Positions 34,686 through 46,085 of a stretch of 64,000 bases of DNA are shown one piece after another (the first letter of the stretch is position 1; every line of letters begins with the position of its first letter). A program made the translations under genes and the position numbers. The notes under the pieces are model-generated. The model saw only the letters and a list, made by a program, of their open reading frames with translations. It was not told the origin of the DNA and did not search any database. Source of the DNA: Amanita rubescens (lineage: Eukaryota > Basidiomycota > Agaricomycetes > Agaricales > Amanitaceae). The stretch spans positions 1 through 64,000 of the forward strand of contig WION01000222.1 in the NCBI GenBank assembly GCA_015039365.1. Direction: 5' to 3'.

Positions 34686-36527
34686 TCATTGACACTGCCC
34701 AACTAATTTCGCGCGAATCAGTCGCCAAATTCTCTTCCTCTCTTCCTCAGCTCCGCTTCGTCCAAGCACCGACTTGTTCTCGACAGCACATTGAACAAGG
34801 TATGGTAATGATTCAGAAAGCACACCATATGGAAGATACCTAAAAGAATTGAGACTCGTTCAAAAATTGATCAATTTGCACATACTTCATTACAAAAGGG
34901 ATGTTTGACTTCGTTCTCTGCACCAAAGAATCAGTCAAATCATCATACATCCCATACAGCTGTGCGATTGCGACACGTTGTACTACCTCATCTTGTATTG
35001 ACACCACCATTCTCTTGTTTCCCTCCTCGTGTATCTCTTCTTTGCTGGCCAAATTCGCCTTGACGAGTTCCTCCAACACGACCTCACAGCTCTCCTGGTT
35101 GTGTGTCCCAAATATGACAGCAATTTGGGGCACCGAAAGTTCAGTCTCGCTACTTTCCCTCGATGAGGACAACAACGGCCACCAACTGTTGTTGCTCGTC
35201 CCGCTCCCATCGCTGGCTGCATTGACGTCCGCAGCAACAGCTCTGACCAGCGTCCGCACGCCTTCGTTGAAGCACGTATCTGTCTCGAATTTCGTCGTCC
35301 AAACGGGAGGGTCCGGATCTGGGGAAATGGATATGGTATCTTCTTTGCTCTCAGTAGCCTGAGCGTGGTGGGCATGAATTTCATACTCATGACTCGCCCC
35401 CCTGACGAGCTTGACTCCAAGGGCGTAGTTATGCTTACGTGCATCCCGAAGCGCCTCTGCTAAGAATCCCGGATTTCTGCAAAGCGTCAGCCAAAGGACT
35501 AGAAAGCACGTTCCAGACACTTGCCTTCGTAGGTATGCTTGCCAAGTGCCATAGACCAAAGGCTGGATATCGCCACTGTTATGATCTAATGCATTGAATT
35601 TGCGCATTAGACTCGATTGGAACGCGTCCACTGCTGGCTGGTACCAGCTATATTCCGCATCCTTCACATCTCGTCCTTTGGCTCGGGTGCATATTTCCTC
35701 CAGGTCAGCATGCAGTTTTCGAAGAGACTCGACGTCTTTCTGTGTCAGGTTCATGCTCTGTTCAGAGGCTGACGGCATTTGATCATCGCAGCTGGAAAAG
35801 ATCACGGGTGTATGTGTACTGTCTAAGACTGCGAGATCCGACGGAGCTGGGGAACCGGGAAAGGGAACTATTTGAGCACCCTGAGATAAACGAGCCTTGA
35901 CGATATGTGCCGAGAGTTTGATCAAAGCGCGTGCATCAGGTATTAGCGCAGACTGGAAGACGTGATGCTTTAGCCCTTTCACCGCTACGTTAACCACTGC
36001 GACCTTACCAATTTCAATGCAATCCACGTGCGCCTATTAAGATTTCCGCGATTGTCCAAGGAATCCTCGAAATCGGCAGCAGTGTCAACGGTCTTGATCA
36101 TCTCATCCACGGAACGTTTATGAGATGCATTGCCCTGTCCAAACGCGTCAGGTTCCAGCCGTCCAACCTCGACGAGTGTATATACCAGTAATGCTCCTTT
36201 ATTTTCGGTACGTAGGGCGCGCAGGACAGGAATCGTATCGCGTGCAGTTTCCCCAGCCACAAACTAGAGCCATCAGCGGTCATCCGACAGGATGTTGGAG
36301 ACGGATTGACGAACCTTGTTGAAGAACGCCGCCCGGACCGAGACCTCCGTGATCTGTTTCACCACTGGCACGCTCAAAAGAGTACGTAGAATATGAGGAG
36401 AATACTCGACAAGCGAGGGTACGGAGCACATGGTATACGCGGCATAAGCTCTTGCGAGAGAGCTCAATGGAGGATTCGTGCTGGCGCTAGAGGCTTGCTC
36501 TGTATCTGTGATATGTTGCTTCGTCAT
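34686..36527 (-). CDS. PUT1: Proline dehydrogenase (mitochondrial Put1 family)
   Basis: Minus-strand gene from ATG at 36527. Exons give an N-terminal helical part (SLVEYSPHILRTLLSVPVVKQ), the ALRTENKGALLVYTLVEVG block, and YGTWQAYL followed by a short intron and NPGFLAEALRDARKHNYALG, then VKLVRGASHEYE, IFGTHNQESCEVVLEEL, VVQRVAIAQLYGMYDDLTDSL, FVMKYLPYG and ENKSVLGR, with the stop at 34686. These are the FAD- and proline-binding blocks of the PRODH barrel in order. A last intron GTATGTGC to TTTTAG (about 34886-34844) must be removed to reach the conserved C-terminus. It oxidises proline to pyrroline-5-carboxylate in mitochondria. No targeting sequence is evident at this start, so an upstream exon is possible. 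Confidence 0.9.
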
Positions 36528-36709
36528 GATATAATAGCGACAGCCGCGCAGCGCTTGTAGTTTGAGCGAGTTCGTCGTTGAATACGAGTTCGAAAAATGG
36601 ACCGGTGCATGCTTGATAGATATAGAGATTGACGATAGAAGAATGAAGTTGATGCACTTTACATCGTCGACACTTGACCTGGACCAAGGTTAAAAATGTC
36701 AGCTAGCAT

Positions 36710-37397
36710 TCAAGGACATGTGCCATCTTCTGCGTTGTGCTCGCCTCGGTGAAGCCGTCCAACGATGGCATCGCATCCGAGTCGTTTGATGACCGCAATA
36801 TCAAGATGATCTCGAAGCCAGTGGTTTTTTAGAAGAGCGGTAGAAGAAGCGGCAGCAGTCGTCGATGAGCATTTCAAGATGGGAAACACAGGAAGAAAGC
36901 TGGATTGAACCTGAGGGAGTAAGACGGCTGTCGCGGTCAGTTGAACGAGTAGCATGGAACTAGCGAACCTTATTGGACATTGAATCATATCGACTGCCGC
37001 GTCATTATTTAAATACACACTTGGATACGAATATGTGGTCGACCGACACGGTTGCATAATGCCATTGCCATCGGGTTCAGCTTCTTGGAGATAAACGTCG
37101 CATAGTAGAGTAAACAGGAACCAAAATGAGGATGAGGGCGAAATGCAGAAGGATTTCGAGATGAGACCGCAGCCATGGCTTAGAAATTCTATTCTACTTC
37201 TTGTAGTTGTAGCCGTTTTGAGTCCCGAAGCTATACTGACTGATATCAATCTTTGACGAGCAGCTGTGTGAGCGCGTTTAGGGTGTGGCTGTGCAGGATA
37301 TATTATTGTTCAAGTTGTACCGGTATGGCTAACTTTAGTATTCCAAAGTCTATTCAGCGCTTTCACTTTCTTTGCGATTACATGAACGGAATTTGCC
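36710..37397. other. Intergenic region with a dispersed block
   Basis: 37081-37180 matches 25298-25376 inverted (word AAGGATTTCGAGATGAGACC). Frames across it are open on both strands, but no gene was modelled. Confidence 0.45.
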
Positions 37398-40300
37398 ATG
37401 GGTTGCACTTGCAGCATTATGGGCTATACTTGCAGCACCAAGGATTGCACCTGCATCAAGGATCCCGAGAGTGTTCCCATTGATTCCCAAGACAAAGATC
37501 TCAACCAGTCGGCTCCCACTGCTAATCCACCTTTGGGTTCGGCTTCTGGTGCTCCTCCAGCCTCCAAGGCTCCCGAAGCTTTAGGTTTGCCTCCCAGTTA
37601 TTCTCAACGCTTGACTTCTGAACCCCCGGCTCCAGATTCGATTCCCAATGCTTCTTCGGCACCCATGCACCCTCCCGGTGCTCTTCCAGCCTCGGCTCCC
37701 ATTACACCTCAAGGCTCAAGTTTCAACGTGTCATTGGCGATCTCAACGCCCAGCGCTTCTCAAGGTTCGGTTCCCAAAGCTCTTGCAGGCTTAACCCCCG
37801 AAGTGTCTACTTCAGGGTCAGCTCACAGTACGTCTCAAGTCTTAACTCCAATTACCGACCTAGGCTCTGAGTTGACTTCCAACATCACTCCGTCCTTAGC
37901 TCAGGGCTTGACCCCTGATACTCCTTCTCGAGCGTCATCTTTTAAAGGTATTTCGGACTGGAATATCAGGGATCTTCTTTCCACTGTCAAAATGCTATGT
38001 AACGACCAGACAGTTAGTACCCTTTGTTTAATAGACTTTTCTCTGACCGACAGAACTTAAAGGAAGAGAGTCGGGATGCTGGTTATAGAACCATCATAGA
38101 GCCGTTTGCCGCTCCGGATCTCTTGAAGCAGATAGAGGATAGCGAGCTTATGGAGGATGATCAAACGAAAATTCTAAAAATTATGCAAGAAGTGTGCAAA
38201 CTGTGCAAATCCAAGCATAGATTACTAATTTTTGTGAAAATCAGTGCATAGCAGATCACGAGATTGACTCGGACAAAAAACGCGAGGCTATAGCCAAGAA
38301 CCTATATAAGCTGCTTCGGGCGTCAAAACAGCTTCTGCCCCGACGTCAGTTGGGCGCTAGAGAAGTGAAGTGGTCAGACCAGGAGAGCAAGGGAAAGTTT
38401 CTCCACAGCGAATATGTTAAGATCAAAGTCATCCGTTCTGCCAACATGAAGAATAACAGTAGCATACAAGTACGTCTGAGCCCTGGTATGAAATCCTCTT
38501 CCATGACTCAGTCACCATCAGAGGATTAGCCATGAGGTTGAGTCGTGGGCAAAGATATACGAAAGGGATCAAGGAGAGTATATCTTACCATTCTACGGCT
38601 TCTACTCCCCCGACGGCCTTCGCATGTGAGTAGTACTTTCCATAATGTATACAATGTCCAACTAGTTAATGTTAAATCAGTGCTTTGGTTAGCCCATGGA
38701 TGCATAATGGCGACGCCCTAACGTATGTCATGCATCATGACAAAGACGTCAACTATTACCGAAAACTTGTAGGCTCTGTCCTTTTTCTCCATTTTTCTGG
38801 ATTTTGAATGTGCCGATATAGATCCTTGACATTGCGAAAGGGATCAAGGTCCTCCACGACACGAACCCTGTCATTGTACATGGAAACCTGAGAGCAGTTC
38901 GTGACTCTTGTTTGTGACACTGGCGTAGAGTGTGCTAATGTCTTGACAAGAAAAATATACTTATTGGAGACAAAGGCCAACCGTTAATCACAGACTATGC
39001 GCTTGCAAAGGCATGCTATACTAACCCATATTCGTACGCAACGCTAAATGCCGTCCACGTAGTTTGATGGTGAACTGATTACCCTGACCACTCGGGCACC
39101 AGATGGTTGTAGATGGTGTGCACCAGAGGTTTTCCAACTTGACGGAGAAGCTACTGTGTCAACCGCGGGCGATATTTATAGCTTTGGCATGACCATTCTG
39201 GAGGTAAGTCCCTTTTTATTTTTGCCTTTGATGCTGGGAAACTGAATGTCATCTAGTTGCTTACTCATGAGATGCCGTACACTAGTATCAGGAATAATCT
39301 TCAGGTTGTTGCAATGAAGCAGGAGAATCAACCGCCCGATCGCCCGCAAGACGAGCGCGTCATAGAGCGTGGGCTGGATCAAACAATGTGGGACCTTCTC
39401 TGTCGTTGCTGGTCTGAGGAGTCGACCCGCATAGATCTAGTCAACCTCATCGACGCCATCAAGAACCTTCCTCCCTTACCTGCAGGTGACACGAATACAC
39501 ATGCGCCTTGGGCAACAAAGGTTCGAAAATTATATTTTGGCGTCAATGATTTATTGCTGATCTCCCATCCTCCACATCGCGGTCAGACGAAAAGACATAT
39601 CCAACCAAAGCAAAAGAGACACTCAGATCCACCACGACTTACAGATATTGTATCCGAGGTGCGGTCTCTCTAATACACCCCACGTTGTGGCTAATTGATA
39701 CTAGCTCACCACAAATGACGACGTGACAAAGAAGAAACAAATTGACCTGCTGTCAAAACTTTTATGCTCATCAGACCACCACAGCATCAGCTCTTCGTAT
39801 GTCCAGGACCTGATAGATTCTATTTTAAGTGTATGTATATTCTACTTGTTTGTATTATTACTCATTACTGGCAGCTATTTCGCAATAATAGCCTACCAAA
39901 TTCAGAAGCCAAAAGACAAGCAAGGAAACTAATGTATGAATCGGTATCCAAGATAAATGGCACACCAAGATCTCTTTCGATTACCGAGTCGGATATCAAA
40001 TTAGAGCATAGTCTTGACATTACGTGTCACGGAACTTCTGGCGAGCGGGAAGCTACTTTAAAAATGATAAATAAAGTACCCACCCGAATATTTTCCAATT
40101 CACATTACTGATTCTTTGATAAGGATTTGGTCACAAAAGACCTCTTTCGAGACGCTCTTGGGTGGCAATCGCTCGCCAAAGAGGAATATATTGTCCCATT
40201 GCTGGGAATATATGAAGCAGAATTAAACTCATTCCTTGTGTCACAGCGCATGCCTAAATCATTAACCGATTGGAGAGTAAGTCAGGGACAGGACATCAAT

Positions 40301-41008
40301 GCAACTCAGATACATGGACGGGTAAGAGTCTAGCGCTTATATTAAGAAGATCAAATGCAATCCATGACTCATATACAACAGATGCGGGAGGTAGCCGAAG
40401 GCATTGCTTATATTCACTCTGAAGGAATTATGCATGGCGATTTGCGTGGAGTACGTATCCTGACCTAGCGTTTCGTCACATAAGTTTCATTTCTTTGTCT
40501 ACTAGGAAAATATTGTTCTCGAAGATGATTCCCGCTGCAGGATTGCTTACTTTGGATTAACCCATGATCGCGATCTGAATAAGTCCACTGTGCCGTTCAC
40601 ATTCAGTCCACATTTTGCTGCGCCAGAACTCTTTGGCATGTGCAACAATTGTGCTGAACCTGCGTGTCACGGATGCGGTACAGGTGACCATGTGCAGAAA
40701 GGCGGTAAAACCATGAAAACAGACGTGTATGCTTTTGGTTGCCTTTACTATACAGTGGGTTTCAAATGTTCTTTTTAATTCAACCTCTTGAGCGATACTG
40801 TCTTCTGCAGATATTCTATGGTCAGCTTCCTTTTGAGGGGAAGAATTATTACCAAATCATGTGGCTCGTCACCCAAAAAGAGCGCCCAAAGCAATTAGGA
40901 AAACGCATGGAAACCGATACCTGGAATCTTCTCCTGGACTGTTGGAAACAGAAGCCTTCTGATCGTCCATCGATGCAAGAAATAGTAGCTCGTCTCGTCG
41001 ATCACTAA
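37398..41008 (+). CDS. Double TKL kinase-like protein with lipidated N-terminus (K4-K5)
   Basis: It starts MGCTCSIMGYTCSTKDCTC, a myristoylation/palmitoylation-type N-terminus with extra cysteines, followed by about 170 residues of Pro/Ser/Ala-rich sequence. After the intron GTTAGTACC to CGACAG (38010-38053) a helical linker leads to K4: VKIK lysine, VHGNLRA (catalytic Asp replaced by Asn), ITDYALAK (DFG degraded to DYA), CAPEVF, GDIYSFGM. An in-phase splice (about 39660-39704, into LTTNDDVTKKK) links to a second linker and K5: TLKM lysine, MHGDLRG, AYFGLTH (DFG Asp replaced by Tyr), FAAPELF, DVYAFGCLYY, ending in VARLVDH. Each domain therefore lacks a catalytic Asp. The two domains could be separate genes if the linking intron is not used. 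Confidence 0.6.
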
Positions 41009-41411
41009 ATTAAGAAATAGTGGTACTGATGCCGTCTACTTAAGGCGGGGCATCTATTCTATCAGTACTTTACCTATCCTCGCAAGTCTTGTTTGTTTGT
41101 AGAATAATTATGCAGAACTGTAACATTTTCACCCACAGCTCGTCCTCGCGCCTGATCCCTTGAGTGCATGTAAGTTACAGGGGAGGCCCAGATGACAGCG
41201 ATGTATCTCTACACTCTTCTTATCCCCTTGATTCTTCTTTTGTACATAACGTTCTTGCTGCCCTCCATCGGTACCTCACCCTACCGCTCGACTTTCCCAG
41301 AGTTCAGCGTCGCTGGACGCCGAGTTCGACCAGTCAAATCACATGTCTAACAAACGTCTGCTGTGGCTGTGCTGGTTCAGTCTTGACCGGTGACCGGTGA
41401 CCCTGAACCAG
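41009..41411. promoter_or_regulatory. Intergenic space upstream of the Crinkler-like gene
   Basis: No gene seen. A short palindromic TGACCGGTGACCGGTGACC run lies at 41378-41402, just before the start codon. Confidence 0.4.
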
Positions 41412-44400
41412 ATGGATGTCGATCTTCCTTCCACTAGTTCAAAACGCCCTGCTCCTCCCTCCTCCTCTTCCGCTGACAAACGCCCAAACCTTCTTCTGCC
41501 GGATAGACAACTGACTACGCTCAGCTTCAACATGGATAGGGAGAGGACGAAATGGGAAATGTTGATCAATGCAGCCGAGGCTAACGAATACCTGTGGTTG
41601 AGTATACTTTCGGACGTTTTGATGCGCCTCACGATGGAATTGGCGTCCACAAACATGAAAGACAGCGTTATCGCGAATCTGACCCTTCCGCGCGCAGAAG
41701 CCATTGTGAAGAATTTCAACGAAGACGAGTTGGAAGGGTGGAAGGTTGGCGTGCGGAATGGTGTTAAGAGGAACGATTGGATTGACCTGCTTGCGCGTCG
41801 TATGTACATTTCGGATTATTTTTATAATCCGATCACATTTAATCGCGACCACAGTGGAACTCGAAATTCCAGAGATAGCGGCAGCGTTATTGACCGCCGA
41901 TGAACAGCAGGTTTGTTCGTATTCGTACCTATGTATTTTAAGTTCTCAAACTGAATCAGTTGCCAAACGAGCCCGAGGCAGTGGAAGAGGCATGTCCGGG
42001 CCTCACCCCCTCATCTTCCGATAATTTCAGCCCTGCGCAACACAAAATAAAAGACGAGGAAGTCACCCAGGCTGCCTCGGACATTTTCGGCGAACAATTG
42101 GAGTTGTCCACGAAGGTTGAATGCGCGACCCTTCTCGAATGCATCATCGACCGCTCAGAGGGCAAACTCCAGGTCGCGTTTACCAACAATGGAAAGGCAA
42201 TCAAACTCATGCGCGAAAATCCCAAATTGGAATCTGCACTGAAAAAAGCTTGGAGAACAAAGGATTACCAGGAGATTCGGGAATCAGGTGAGCGTCGGGC
42301 CTCGCTTGCAGGCAGTTACTGTTTCCCTCAACTCGCTCCCGGCAGAGTTATTGACCGTGCCGAAGCCCTATAAAGATGAACGTACGAGCCATTGTCAATT
42401 CCAAAATCTGACATATTGACCATTCCGGATACAGCGGCGGCGCAGAGGGCAGGCTAGGAGTTAATATATAACGATACGGAGAGACTTGCTCATAGTTTTC
42501 TTAGCGACTGAAAACGCATGGATTACTCAGTACCGCGGTAAAGCTCCGGCGGCATTGTGGGGCCAAATAAAAAAGTCTATGACGCAAACGGATCGATACG
42601 CCAGATATCTTGCAATTGTCCAGTCGTCTGGCACAGGGAAATCCCGGATGATAGATGAATTGAGCAAGAAGCACTTAGTGATACCTGTCAACTTACGAGA
42701 CTCTCATGAAACCGGTCTGTCTCTTTTTTTGTCACGCTGCAGGCTGGCAGTGGTTTAAAATATTTCAGGCTATCCTCCCCCAGACGAGCAAGCACGCCGA
42801 TATATTTGCTGTACGGCCAGCGAAATGGACGCCCGTGTCCATGCTGTAGCTTTTCTAAGAGCAGTCTTCAACGGGGCTTCAAAAGTTATTACCAATCTTC
42901 GCGTCGAGGGCGTGGATCGTCATAACCAGACCGTGAATTTATTCAGCAAATACATGTCCGAGGGCATGAATAGTGAATCACATGGTGAAAACCGACGCTC
43001 TTTCTATGATAACGTGGTTTCGGGTGCGATCCAGGTGCGTTGAGTATAATGTCAGTTTCTGCACCGGACCTTAACCGGCTCGCAGCTGGAAGGGGAAATC
43101 GATCAGGCTTTTGCTAAGAAAAGAGATATCGACGATCAGCTGGCATCTGCGGGAATATGCGATGCCTTTGACAAATTGACTGTGACCTTGTCTTCTCTAA
43201 GTCCAAACCCTGTCACCCTCGCCACCAGGCGTACCGAGCCTTTGGTCATCCTCGCGTTTGATGAAGCACGCGCCCTCTCAAAACTTCACAATGACGAGTG
43301 GTCTCCTTTCAGTGAACTCCGCCGTGCCTTGCATGCATTAAACGAACGACTTCTCTTTTCGCTGTTCCTCACGACGACAGGAAATGTTAATGCGTTAGCC
43401 CCCTCATCTAGCAAAGACCTTTCCAGTCGCATGCGAAGTGAAGCCTTCTCTGCCAGTCGCCCCTTCGCTGAGGTTGGCTTTGATCACTTCGCGGTCAAAA
43501 ACCAGTTCAATCTCAAAAAAGTCGCGGATGACGAACACATATCCCACTTTGGTCGTCCGCTGTGCGTCTCTTGAGTTAGTTGTCCACAAATAATTGCTTA
43601 GTTTTACTTTTCAGATGGGCAACTCGCTACGATGAAGGAAGTGATTCTGTCAAATCTGATATCATTCAATTTGCTGCTTTTAAACTCCGTGCTGGGAACA
43701 GTCGTTCGGGCGAACTCATTAAGACCGAAAAGCTGGCTTGCCTTGCACAACGGTTGCCGATCGAGTTCCACTCCGTCACGTATGCTTCCAAGGTTGACGA
43801 GCTTAAACTTGTCGAAGGCCACATGCGCATCCTTCTACGATCCGACCCTGGGTTCGAGAGCCTGACCACGGTGTCAGCATCGGAGCCATTGCTGTCCGAA
43901 GCAGCATATTCGATGATGTACCCTGATACGACGTTTAAGGCTGCAGAAACGCTCAAGAGTTGCTTGGCCGGTTACGCCATCCATAAAGGCGACCGCGGAG
44001 AACTGTTAGTCATGTTGCTCTTCATATTGGCTCGCGATCGCGCAATTGGACCTCCTGACGGATACGGTCGTCCTTCTTCCGGACGACGGTGGTGCTTGGT
44101 CCCTCGCTTCATGAAAGCGTTGTTCAGATTTCAACATCCACTGGAGGCTTTCGCTAAAAGCAAAATTTTCTTTAACCACTGGGTAAAGGTACACCAACAT
44201 GCGATGGTGAACGTTAAATACCTTGCGCAACTGATGCGCAGAGGGGCAGCTTTGCTGTGTGGTACAAACCAGGCCGGAATCAATGGTATCATCCCATTCT
44301 TGCTTAAAGGTTACACCATTTTCCTCAAAAACATCGGTGCCATCGTCTTTCAAGTTAAAAACGACGAAAAGTTTCAAGATACACCAAAATTCAAGCTCTT

Positions 44401-44902
44401 CAAGGCCATGGACCCATATGCACTTGGCATCCTGAATCGAGGAGACAAAATTCCCATTATTCGGATCGTCTTTGCTCTTGCCTCAAAGACTTCTTGTCTC
44501 AAACGTGTTAAATGTGAAGAAGACTTTGAGAGCTATGACTTCTGGGTTGGCGGCATATCTCCAACTGTTTTTTTACCTGTGGGTGATCACGACGAGAGCA
44601 TCTGGACGGCACTCCTACAGGCTACATATGGCTGGGAAGACATTTACAAGACAGACTTCGACAGTATTGCTATGCGAGGCCTTCGTCGATCGATGAATCC
44701 GGGTACGGCTAAAAATAAACATCAGTGGGAGAATTGGGCCGATTTTACGGCAATGGATAACAGTAAGGAGAATGATGATGATGATGATGATGATGAGGAG
44801 GAGGAGGAGGAGGGTTTGGATGAGGAGGAGGAGGAGGAGGAGGAAGAAGAGGAAGAGGAGGAGGAGGAGGAGGAAGAGGAGGAGCGTATGGATGAGGATT
44901 AG
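41412..44902 (+). CDS. Crinkler-like (CR-type) effector NTPase with REase-like region and acidic tail
   Basis: Several exons from ATG at 41412. The N-terminus carries a bipartite basic cluster (KRPAPPSSSSADKRP), a plausible nuclear signal. An exon near 42600 has the P-loop SSGTGKSR, and the next exons have VNLRDSHETG then YPPPDEQ and Walker B LVILAFDEAR (about 43245). This pattern matches the P-loop module of basidiomycete Crinkler-type proteins. Later, GINGIIPFLL followed by GAIVFQVKND resembles a D...(E/Q)xK restriction-endonuclease-like core, but the expected Asp is Asn here (GIN, not GID). The protein ends in about 45 Asp/Glu residues encoded by GAT/GAG repeats. Family knowledge: such proteins act in host nuclei or in conflict; the function of this one is unknown. 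Confidence 0.6.
44770..44899 (+). repeat. GAT/GAG trinucleotide repeats encoding the acidic tail
   Basis: (GAT)n then (GAG)n with GAA interruptions, in frame with the Crinkler-like gene. Slippage-prone. Confidence 0.9.
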
Positions 44903-45017
44903 ATGATACATGAGAATGCCAACAGTGGCTTTGCGCTTATGCAGGTATTCGATCGACTATCATCTGTGTATGTATTAGGTCAGCCACGGAGACTACAATT
45001 CAATCACAACTTCATGT

Positions 45018-46033
45018 AACAATACCTCTCAGCAACAAAATCATTTAACCCTCAGCAAAAATCGTTCCAGGCGTCCAGGCGCTCATCACTCAGATTCTGT
45101 GCCTCGTGCCCTGGAGACTCAGATTGCCGATCAGTGACTTCACTGTCGCCTGACAATACCCTGAACAAAATCGTTCAAACGCTCGACGCTGGCCTTCTGG
45201 TGCCTCAGGCCCTGGAGGCTCGGATGCCAATCAGTCGACTTCACTGTCGCCTGGCAATACCTTTCAACAAAATTGCTCAAACCCCAAGGTACATCGACGC
45301 TTGCCTTCTGGTACCTCGGGCCCTCGAGACCCGGATGCCTGCGTATTTAAAATTACGTTTGGTCAAATCATCGTTCACCAGGAAACAATCCTTCTCTCCC
45401 CGGATTTTCACTGCAAAATTAGTGATTTTGGCTTGACGCGGCGCGTAGCCACCTGATAAAGAGATCACCTTATTCCACCCATTGCTTAACAATATTCCGC
45501 AGCAAAATCATTTGAACGCCAAGGTGGCCCGAGGCTCCCAAGACTCGAGTACCAATCATTCAATTCCTCAGTTGCCTGATAGCGTCTCTCGGCAAAACCA
45601 TTCAAACACCAAGGCGCTCCGACGGTCGCCTTCTGGTGCCCCGGGCCCTTTGGACTCGGACAGCAATCACCCAATTCCACCGTTGCCTACCAATACCTCT
45701 CGAGATCATTTGCTAGGTCCTAGTGTGTCTCAACGCTCGGCCTCCAGTGCCCCTCGAGGTTTAAATGGTAGTTTGATTTCACGATTTCCTGCCAACGCCT
45801 CCCAAGATTGTTTGCCGGCTCCCAACGTGTCTCAACGCTCAGCTTCCGGTGCACCTCGAGACTTGAATGCCAGTCTCATTTCGCGATTGCCTTTCAATGC
45901 CTCTCGAGATCGTGTGGTAGGTAATTACAAAGTAGATCGTACAGCATTTTACAAGCAAGGGTATTCGCGACGGGCAGGCAATTACTGGATGTCAGCTTTC
46001 TGTAGTGGTAATGTATTAACCTTATGGACATGA
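45018..46033 (+). pseudogene. Amplified N-terminal region of a kinase gene with kinase scrap
   Basis: The sequence repeats a unit of about 110-120 bp whose translation has the wording of the K1 N-terminal tail (RQNHSNTKA, SASGAPRDLN, SRLPFNASRD). Units lie at about 45018-45150, 45155-45260 and 45265-45350, then, after a gap, again at 45490-45930. The gap (45360-45455) reads as a kinase subdomain VIb-VII piece (LLSPDFHCKISDFGLTRRV) ending in a stop. A MLNNIPQQNH frame at 45482-46033 stays open but has no kinase after it. The whole is a broken and repeat-expanded relative of K1. Confidence 0.6.
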
Positions 46034-46085
46034 AAAGTTGTTCCTATAAGTGAGAATGCCCCGATGGAATGAACAGATCATTATT

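Noticed and set aside
34690..34860. Plus-strand gene starting MKLFIDTAQLISRES
   Set aside because: It is the antisense of the last exon of proline dehydrogenase, whose conserved C-terminus reads on the minus strand after removal of a short intron.
34840..34886. Truncated C-terminus of proline dehydrogenase
   Set aside because: The apparent read-through ending in NESQFF is intron sequence; splicing GTATGTGC to TTTTAG restores the conserved end, so the gene is not truncated.
36710..37249. Minus-strand protein of about 179 residues
   Set aside because: Low-complexity frame across a dispersed block with no splice-compatible neighbours or recognisable motif; more likely a chance open frame.
44615..44911. 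Poly-leucine/isoleucine minus-strand reading frame
   Set aside because: It is the antisense of the GAT/GAG repeats that encode the acidic tail of the Crinkler-like gene.
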